NCBI RefSeq assembly: GCF_002933855.1
Contig: NZ_BFAQ01000016.1
Location: 1-64,000 of the forward strand
Direction: 5' to 3'
Length of the DNA stretch: 64,000 nt
DNA from: Vibrio penaeicida
GTDB taxonomy: Bacteria > Pseudomonadota > Gammaproteobacteria > Enterobacterales > Vibrionaceae
Made by a program: the position numbers and the translations under genes. The notes beneath the pieces are model-generated. The model had not been told where the DNA came from, searched no databases, and saw nothing but the letters and a program-made list of their open reading frames with translations. Below are positions 57,972 to 64,000 of this stretch, piece after piece; position 1 is the stretch's first letter, and each line of letters opens with the position of its first letter.

Positions 57972-60467
57972 TTAAAACAGCTCTTCACCATCCTCGCTGT
58001 ATATGGCTTCGCTTATCGGATCGTGAGCGTACTCTCTTGGCTCCGTTCCACGTCTGAAATATTCAAACATGGTTGAGTCGTCAGATTTGTTGGTAAGCAA
58101 CCCTGATTCCGCATCAATTCGGGTACGAATGATACCCGCAGGTAATTTTTTACGGACGGCGGGGACATCTTCCAGTGCAACTTTCATAAAATTCACCCAA
58201 GCTGGTTGGGCTGTTTTCGCCCCCGCTTCTGCTCCGGTAATTTGGTCTTTACCTAAGTTCGGGTTTACCACACTGCGACCGAGCTCTCTTTGGTGATTAT
58301 CAAAACCGACCCATGCAATGGCCACCATTCCTGGTGCGTAACCGTTGTACCATGCGTCTTTAGAGTCGTTGGTGGTTCCTGTCTTTCCGCCCACATCGCG
58401 ACGCCCTAATTTCTTAGCCCGCCAGCCAGTGCCATTCCAGCCAGTGCCTTTACGCCAGTTACCGCCACCCCAAACGTTGCTGTACATCATCTCGCGCATT
58501 AAGAAGGCGGTTTGCTCTGAAATAACTTGAGGTGCGTAAGGGGAGTCGACATCCTGCTCCTCAAATTCGTTACTTTTTTGGACTTGGCAATCTTTGCGGC
58601 ACACCACCTTTGGATTCGCTTCCAATATTGGTCTACCAAATGCGTCTTCCACACGGCTTATGTAGTAGGGCTCGACAAAATAGCCGCCATTCGCGAAGAC
58701 AGAATAGCCTTGAGCCATTTTCACTGGAGTTAAACTACCCGCCCCTAACGCGATGGTTTCAGAGCGAGGAAGTTGTTCTTTTTCGAAACCAAATCGAGTT
58801 AGGTAGTCAATCGACTCGTCCAATCCAACTCGACGTAATATTCGTACAGCCATGACATTCTTTGACTGAGCAAGTCCAACGCGCATACGAGTAGGACCTG
58901 TGTATGTCGGTGGCGAGTTTTTCGGACGCCAAGCAGTGCCTTGGCTTTTATCCCATTTATTGACTGGTGCATCGTTAATTAAGCTTGCCAGCGTCATGCC
59001 TTTATCGATGGCGGCGGAGTAAATGAATGGCTTTATGCTAGACCCTACCTGACGAACAGATTGAGTGGCGCGATTAAACTTACTGTGAACAAAGTTGAAA
59101 CCGCCAACCAATGACACAATGGCACCATCATTTGGATTCATTGCGACAAATGCAGTATTGGCGTCTGGTACTTGAGCAAGCTTCCAAGCCCATTGCTGCT
59201 CTAGTTTGTCATCACTTGCCGGAAGCGAAAGCTTGCGCACCCAAATTTGATCTCCGACGGATAAAATTTCCGACGCTTTTTTCGGTGCACTACCTTGGCG
59301 TTTGTCGCTTCTAAATTTACGAGCCCATTTCATCGCATCCCAATTGAGAGACGAGAAGTTTTGGTTTTTAATGTAAATCTTAGCGGATTTGTCTCCGACT
59401 TCAGTAACGATGGCTGGTATGAGTTTTCCATAAGTCGGAACTGTGCGTAGGTGTTTACGCATTTTGTCCTCAGTCCAAGGCACCTCACCTGTAGCCCAAA
59501 GCTCTTCTTCTGCGCCGCGATAACCGTGTCTTTCATCGTAGCCTAACAAATTATTGATAGTGGCTTCATTTGCAGCTTGTTGCAGCTTGGAGTTCACAGT
59601 TGTGTAGATTTTCATCCCTGATGTATAAGCATCTTCACCATAGTTTTCTAATGCCCAAGAGCGTGCAATTTCAGCAGCATAAGGTGCACTGAGTTCGATT
59701 TCTGCGCCGTGGTATTTTGCCACAATGGCTTCAGAACGAGCTGAATCGTATTGCTCTTGAGTGATGTACTTTTCATCAAGCATGCGCATCAGGACGACAT
59801 TTCGACGTTTAGTCGCACGTTCTACGGAGCGAATTGGGTTAATGCTAGAGGGGGCTTTTGGCATTCCAGCCAAAGTCGCAAGTTCACTTAAAGATAAGTC
59901 GTTTAATTCTTTACCGAAATAGACTTGAGCAGCCGCCCCAAATCCATAAGAACGATAGCCAAGAAAAATTTTGTTGATGTACAGCTCTAGAATTTCTTCT
60001 TTAGTTAGAAGCTGCTCAATGTGGATTGCGATGAAAATCTCTTTGATTTTCCGCATGATCTTTTTTTCGTTAGTAAGAAAGAAGTTTCTCGCCAACTGTT
60101 GGGTAATCGTACTTGCCCCTTGTTTCGCTGAACCTGTTGTTGCAACAACAATAGCGGCACGAACTATACCAATCGGGTCAATACCGGGGTGATCGAAAAA
60201 ACGGCTATCTTCGGTCGCAATAAGCGCATCAATGAGCTCTTGAGGGATGTCGTCGTGTGCAACAGGCACTCGACGCTTTTCACCAAATTGTGAGATCAGC
60301 TTTCCATCTTGACTGTATACCTGCATAGGAGTTTGCAGTTCTACGTCTTTTAGTGTTGCAACATCAGGGAGCTCAGGTTTTACATAAAAGTAAAACCCAA
60401 TAATTGTGGTCACTCCCAAAATGGTGCAAACCAATGAAAATATTAACAAATGCTTTATGAACTTCAC
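57972..60467 (-). CDS. mrcA: Penicillin-binding protein 1A
   Basis: Bifunctional peptidoglycan synthase (831 aa; E. coli 850). Membrane anchor about 7-29, GT51 domain with ATEDSRFFDHPG (Glu86) and KQGASTITQQLARNFFL, an OB-like insert (about 310-420), transpeptidase domain with SSIK in QVGSSIKPFIYSAA, SKN, and KTGTTNDSKDAWYNG. It is divergent from pilM, the arrangement common in gammaproteobacteria. The 144-bp gap to pilM holds both promoters. Confidence 0.97.
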   Translation of the reverse strand: MKFIKHLLIFSLVCTILGVTTIIGFYFYVKPELPDVATLKDVELQTPMQVYSQDGKLISQFGEKRRVPVAHDDIPQELIDALIATEDSRFFDHPGIDPIGIVRAAIVVATTGSAKQGASTITQQLARNFFLTNEKKIMRKIKEIFIAIHIEQLLTKEEILELYINKIFLGYRSYGFGAAAQVYFGKELNDLSLSELATLAGMPKAPSSINPIRSVERATKRRNVVLMRMLDEKYITQEQYDSARSEAIVAKYHGAEIELSAPYAAEIARSWALENYGEDAYTSGMKIYTTVNSKLQQAANEATINNLLGYDERHGYRGAEEELWATGEVPWTEDKMRKHLRTVPTYGKLIPAIVTEVGDKSAKIYIKNQNFSSLNWDAMKWARKFRSDKRQGSAPKKASEILSVGDQIWVRKLSLPASDDKLEQQWAWKLAQVPDANTAFVAMNPNDGAIVSLVGGFNFVHSKFNRATQSVRQVGSSIKPFIYSAAIDKGMTLASLINDAPVNKWDKSQGTAWRPKNSPPTYTGPTRMRVGLAQSKNVMAVRILRRVGLDESIDYLTRFGFEKEQLPRSETIALGAGSLTPVKMAQGYSVFANGGYFVEPYYISRVEDAFGRPILEANPKVVCRKDCQVQKSNEFEEQDVDSPYAPQVISEQTAFLMREMMYSNVWGGGNWRKGTGWNGTGWRAKKLGRRDVGGKTGTTNDSKDAWYNGYAPGMVAIAWVGFDNHQRELGRSVVNPNLGKDQITGAEAGAKTAQPAWVNFMKVALEDVPAVRKKLPAGIIRTRIDAESGLLTNKSDDSTMFEYFRRGTEPREYAHDPISEAIYSEDGEELF

Positions 60468-60611
60468 CGGAGAATCCCTGTTTAATTTGGCTATCTGGTT
60501 ACATATCTTCTGTTACTGCGTTAAAACGTCAGGATTATTTTTTGGATATGTCTTAAACAACTCGTTTTTCCAACTTGCCGAGTGTAACACTCTTTTAGGA
60601 GCCAAATCGCC

Positions 60612-61628
60612 ATGGGTAGATCTTTAGTAATTGGCATCGATTTCGGTCATCACAGTATTAAAGCTGTTGCAATGAAGCCTATCGGCGAACTAATGCAACT
60701 GGTTGGTTATAATGAGCTTAATGTACCCGAAGATATTTTCTCTGAAAACCATACCCTCGATTATCAGAAGATTGTAAAGAAACTCAAAGAACTTAAAAAG
60801 GGTTTACCTCTTTTTAGTCATCAAGTCGCAGTTTCCGTACCTGATAAAGCCGTCATCAGCAAAGTGCTTCAAATTGAACAGGATATGGATGGGAGAGAGC
60901 AGGAGTTCGCTGTCCATCAAGCGTTTGGTCAGCAGTCGCCAATCCCACTCGAAGAATTAAGCCTCGACTTTATTGAAGTAGACCAAAAGGTCACCACTCG
61001 CAGTTCGACATCTACTTTCCAAGTTTATGCAACACGTAAAGAAGTGGTCGACTCTCGCGTTACTGCATTAACGAAAGCGGGTTTTAAGCCTTTGACGATT
61101 GATGTACATGCCAATAGCTTGTTGAAAGTATGGCGCTTAGCTAGCCAAGTTCATCCTGATAGAAGGCAGTGGATGCTGGTGGATATCGGCTTGAATCAAA
61201 CATCTTTGTGTACTGTCGCAGCAGGCAGAACGCCTTTCTATAAAGAAATCCCATTCGGCACTCAAAACGTTGCGCAGTCGCAAGCCATGTCTGATGCCAT
61301 GACACTGAGTAGCGACTCAGTTACTCAGAGCTTTGTAAAAGATCTTGGTGAAAAGCTACAAAGACACATCAGCTTATACAATTCCGTAAACCCTCAACAA
61401 AACATAGATGGTATTTGGTTGAGCGGTGGAGGAGCTAATTTGGTGGGTATTGCTGACATGCTCAGTAAAGAACTTCGACTCGAAGCCGCTCCCTTAAATC
61501 CGTTTGGGTTGGTTGAAAATGGCACTAAACAGTCGGTTAAGCAATTGTCGGATTCTGCTGCCTACGGCGTGGCAATGGGATTGGCAATTAGTGGTGTTGA
61601 GTGGCTAAAAGGAAATCACCATGCATAA
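60612..61628 (+). CDS. pilM: Type IV pilus assembly ATPase-fold protein PilM
   Basis: Cytoplasmic actin-like protein of the pilus alignment complex, binding the N-terminus of PilN (338 aa). Actin/FtsA-fold motifs: VIGIDFGHHSIKAVAM for phosphate 1, MLVDIGLNQTSL for phosphate 2, and IWLSGGGANLVGI for adenosine. TTTTAGGAG precedes the ATG at a suitable distance. Overlaps pilN by 8 bp, showing one operon pilMNOPQ. Confidence 0.96.
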   Translation: MGRSLVIGIDFGHHSIKAVAMKPIGELMQLVGYNELNVPEDIFSENHTLDYQKIVKKLKELKKGLPLFSHQVAVSVPDKAVISKVLQIEQDMDGREQEFAVHQAFGQQSPIPLEELSLDFIEVDQKVTTRSSTSTFQVYATRKEVVDSRVTALTKAGFKPLTIDVHANSLLKVWRLASQVHPDRRQWMLVDIGLNQTSLCTVAAGRTPFYKEIPFGTQNVAQSQAMSDAMTLSSDSVTQSFVKDLGEKLQRHISLYNSVNPQQNIDGIWLSGGGANLVGIADMLSKELRLEAAPLNPFGLVENGTKQSVKQLSDSAAYGVAMGLAISGVEWLKGNHHA

Positions 61629-62181
61629 CATCAACTTATTGCCTTGGCGCGACGAGCTGCGTGCCAAATATCGCCGTCAGTTCTTTTCTTATCTTGCTGC
61701 TGCGATTTTGGTTGCCTTTGGTATGCAATGGGGCATTGGGTTGTATTTCTCTCAGCAAAAAAGTATGCAAGAAGAGCGCAATGCCGAACTGACTCGGCAC
61801 ATCTCTTATCTTGACCAGCAACTGAGTGGGCTAAGCCAAGTCCGCGATCAGCATGAATCTATCCTAACTCGGTTGCGCTCGGTCGAAGCGCTCCAAATAA
61901 AACGAAATAAAACAACCGATTTTATGTCTCTGTTACCTGATGCCATTCCACCTGGCGTCTTTGTCGATAAAATTGAAATGAACGATTTTGAAGTAGAAAT
62001 TAACGGCATCAGTGACAGCACGGCCAATATCACAACCATGCTCGATCTATTGGAGCGTTCAGCCAAACTCGCTGACGTGGAAATGCACTCAATTGTGTCG
62101 GGGAAGAAGTTATTTGGCAAAGTGTTTAAGACGTTCAAAGTGTCGTTTGTATTTGCCCCTCAAAAGGATGAAGAATCATGA
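61621..62181 (+). CDS. pilN: Type IV pilus assembly protein PilN
   Basis: Bitopic inner-membrane protein (186 aa). The short cytoplasmic PilM-binding peptide is at the very start (MHNINLLPWRDELRAKYRRQ), followed by one transmembrane helix (about 20-42), a coiled coil (about 45-85) and a ferredoxin-like periplasmic domain (about 95-180). Overlaps pilM and, by 4 bp, pilO. Confidence 0.96.
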   Translation: MHNINLLPWRDELRAKYRRQFFSYLAAAILVAFGMQWGIGLYFSQQKSMQEERNAELTRHISYLDQQLSGLSQVRDQHESILTRLRSVEALQIKRNKTTDFMSLLPDAIPPGVFVDKIEMNDFEVEINGISDSTANITTMLDLLERSAKLADVEMHSIVSGKKLFGKVFKTFKVSFVFAPQKDEES

Positions 62182-62765
62182 TTGATTGGCAAGACCTTGA
62201 TTTTGAAGACTTGCCAGAATGGCCACTTCCCGCACAACTTTTGGTGTTTGGGCTTCTTTTTCTTTTGATACAGGCGCTAGGCAGCTGGTTTTATCTTGCG
62301 CCAATGAATGAAGAATTAGAGCAACTGCGCCAAAAAGAACAAACCCTGAAGAGCACGCTGATCATCAAAACCAATAAAGTGGCAGCACTGCCTAAATTGG
62401 AAGAGCAATTAGATGAACTTAACAGCCGCTATGACTACTTGTTAAAGCAATTACCGGAACAGAAAGAGTTGGCAAGTATGCTTGCATCTGTCAATGAGTT
62501 AGGTATTCAGCATGGGCTAACGTTTACTCGTATTGATTGGGGTGAGAAGCAAAATCAAGAATTCTTGTATCGATTACCTCTAAACATTGAATTGACAGGG
62601 ACTTACCAAAATATTGGCGAGTTTTCTGCGGCGATCGCCAACTTACCTCGCATCATAAATTTTGATGATGTTGATTGGCAGAGAGTGAGCCAGGAAAGCA
62701 GCACACTGCACTTTAGGGTAAGGGCATATACATATCAGTTTAAACCGGAGGTGAGTGATGAATAA
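62178..62765 (+). CDS. pilO: Type IV pilus assembly protein PilO
   Basis: Inner-membrane partner of PilN (195 aa) with the same layout: short cytoplasmic N-terminus (MIDWQDLDFEDLPEWP), transmembrane helix (about 20-42), coiled coil (about 45-95) and a periplasmic ferredoxin-like domain. ATGA overlap with the pilN stop suggests coupled translation. Confidence 0.96.
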   Translation: MIDWQDLDFEDLPEWPLPAQLLVFGLLFLLIQALGSWFYLAPMNEELEQLRQKEQTLKSTLIIKTNKVAALPKLEEQLDELNSRYDYLLKQLPEQKELASMLASVNELGIQHGLTFTRIDWGEKQNQEFLYRLPLNIELTGTYQNIGEFSAAIANLPRIINFDDVDWQRVSQESSTLHFRVRAYTYQFKPEVSDE

Positions 62766-63270
62766 GCCGCTGATGGGGCTGGTCGTAATTGCAGCTTTAA
62801 GTGGATGTCGTGCCAACCACGAACCGCTTCAGGACTTCATATTAAAGACACAAGCCAACGCTTCTACGCAAGTATCTAAGCTACAAGCAGAGCAGTCGTT
62901 TAAGGCCAGTGAATATGAGCCAGTAACGGCCCGCGTTCCTTTTGCCTTACCTAAAATTGCGGTTGTTGAAACTCAGCCATCTTTGGTTAAGGACTGTTGG
63001 CAACCAACCTCTCGAAGGAAGAATGGGAAATTAGAAAGGTTTGCCCTTACTCAACTCAAGTTAAAAGGAGTTATGGGGAGCGGCAAAAAAGTATCGGGCA
63101 TTATTCAGGTGCCTGATGGTCATGTCGTCAAGGTAAAACAGGGACATTACCTTGGTTTAAACAATGGCAAGGTGATTAACATTACTCCAAAGCACCTGAC
63201 GATTCAGGAGACATTACCTGATGGGTTGGGGTGTTGGCAGCAGCGTAACGTGAAACTCGCATTGAAATAA
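62758..63270 (+). CDS. pilP: Type IV pilus lipoprotein PilP
   Basis: Inner-membrane lipoprotein linking PilNO to the PilQ secretin (170 aa). Lipobox LSGC at about residues 14-17 (MNKPLMGLVVIAALSGCRAN), a disordered linker, then a small beta domain (about 85-165) with LKLKGVMGSGKKVSGIIQVP. ATG 62758 is favoured over GTG 62755 because GGAGG lies 6 bases upstream. Its start overlaps pilO. Confidence 0.95.
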   Translation: MNKPLMGLVVIAALSGCRANHEPLQDFILKTQANASTQVSKLQAEQSFKASEYEPVTARVPFALPKIAVVETQPSLVKDCWQPTSRRKNGKLERFALTQLKLKGVMGSGKKVSGIIQVPDGHVVKVKQGHYLGLNNGKVINITPKHLTIQETLPDGLGCWQQRNVKLALK

Positions 63271-63306
63271 ATTTTAGGATTTAAGATTAAAAGGGAAAAA
63301 GTCAAT

Positions 63307-64000
63307 ATGACGCAGATGTATCGTCGTGCTTTGCTTATCTTTATAGGGTTATTTGTTGCGACTGGAGCGTCTGCTCAATCCAATGAATTTGTAGGAATTG
63401 ATTTTAGACTCAATAAAGACAAGCATGCACTGTTGGTGATTGAATTGGCGTCTAACGCAGCGGCTGTTGATATTCAGCCAATGCCCGATGGCTTGAATAT
63501 CTCCTTACATGAAACCAGCGTAGAAGATGAAAAGCTATTTGTTGTAGATGTAGCCGACTTTTCTACCCATGTCGAAAGTGTCGAGGTGTTTAGAGAAGGT
63601 TCAAATACTCGCTTATTTGCCACTACGAATGCGGCTTACAATTATGATTATCGATTGCGTGATCGCTTTCTCGAGGTCACGGTTTCCGCTAAACCGAAAG
63701 ATGAGCCAGAGCAAGCCAGTATTCTTGAAAAAGACGGCAAGCTTATTTCGATCAACTTTCAAGACATCCCAGTTCGAAGCGTGTTGCAGCTCATAGCGGA
63801 CTACAACGGGTTCAACCTTGTTGTCTCTGACTCCGTATCGGGTAACCTCACATTAAAAGTAGATGATGTCCCATGGCAGCAAGTGCTCGACATCATTTTG
63901 AAAGTGAAAGGGTTGGACAAACGCGTTGAAGGTAATGTGATTTTGGTCGCCCCGAAGGAAGAGTTTGATAGCCGAGAGCAACAAGATCTCGAACAGGAGC
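63307..64000 (+). CDS. pilQ: Type IV pilus secretin PilQ, N-terminal part
   Basis: Outer-membrane pore for the pilus; only the first 231 residues are in the window. Signal peptide about 1-24 (MTQMYRRALLIFIGLFVATG, then ASAQS), an AMIN domain (about 28-130, FVGIDFRLNKDKHALLVIEL), and the beginning of the secretin N0/STN domain (about 150-215, ISINFQDIPVRSVLQLIADY). AGGGA lies 11 bases before ATG 63307; ATG 63316 is an alternative start. The frame is open to the window end. Confidence 0.95.
   Translation, partial: MTQMYRRALLIFIGLFVATGASAQSNEFVGIDFRLNKDKHALLVIELASNAAAVDIQPMPDGLNISLHETSVEDEKLFVVDVADFSTHVESVEVFREGSNTRLFATTNAAYNYDYRLRDRFLEVTVSAKPKDEPEQASILEKDGKLISINFQDIPVRSVLQLIADYNGFNLVVSDSVSGNLTLKVDDVPWQQVLDIILKVKGLDKRVEGNVILVAPKEEFDSREQQDLEQE

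Noticed and set aside
63569..63796. 75-aa frame at the window end
   Set aside because: Lies out of frame inside pilQ, which is open from 63307 to the edge.

Overview
The window is a stretch of gammaproteobacterial chromosome that I assign to Vibrio. The evidence is aphA next to ppc, a fused argH(A), rpmE/metJBLF/glpX/hslVU/menA/zapB in the arrangement familiar from Vibrio and enterics, a peroxiredoxin-glutaredoxin fusion beside oxyR, and pilMNOPQ next to mrcA. I infer the large chromosome, and a Harveyi-clade-like species from memory of similar proteins and of the interspersed repeat; neither can be proven here.

Layout. 1-995: the right part of an IS4-family insertion sequence cut by the window edge. 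1038-3796: envC and gpmI. 4087-11099: pbpC and a giant alpha-2-macroglobulin-like protein, a periplasmic envelope-defence pair. 11461-14747: yibN-like rhodanese, secB, gpsA, cysE. 14869-15462: an unrecognised protein. 15489-21402: an accessory-looking catabolic block (GMC oxidoreductase divergent from a Tat-exported TRAP receptor, two TRAP membrane subunits and an IclR regulator). 21482-25718: tpiA, a CHMI-like tautomerase, a DUF805 protein, a DUF3135-like protein, a winged-helix regulator with a cysteine cluster, glpX. 26024-34245: zapB, rraA, menA, hslU, hslV, ftsN, cytR, priA. 34282-34550: a complete interspersed repeat element with inverted ends. 34813-42002: rpmE, malic enzyme, then the methionine block metJ / metB-metL / metF. 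42085-45650: aphA and ppc. 45914-52263: argE divergent from argC-B-G-H(A). 52598-54361: phoA-type alkaline phosphatase and a small cysteine-rich membrane protein. 54550-57876: a redox module (lipoamide-dehydrogenase-like flavoprotein, Prx-Grx, oxyR). 57972-60467: mrcA. 60612-64000: pilM-N-O-P and the start of pilQ, which runs off the window.

How it works together. Most genes are housekeeping: glycolysis/gluconeogenesis (gpmI, tpiA, glpX, ppc, malic enzyme), wall synthesis and division (envC, pbpC, mrcA, zapB, ftsN), protein quality and export (hslVU, secB), methionine and arginine synthesis with visible MetJ and ArgR operators, and oxidative-stress control by OxyR. Nearly every convergent gene pair is separated by a clear bidirectional hairpin terminator.

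I did not find a convincing new multi-gene system. The best candidates for a second look are the GMC/TRAP/IclR block with its nested palindrome, the inverted-end repeat element and its solitary ends, the cysteine-rich regulator at 23946-24563, the cysteine tail of the flavoprotein at 54550-56001, the lipobox-free macroglobulin, and three sets of short tandem repeats in or next to non-coding DNA. No tRNA, rRNA, CRISPR array or prophage was seen.
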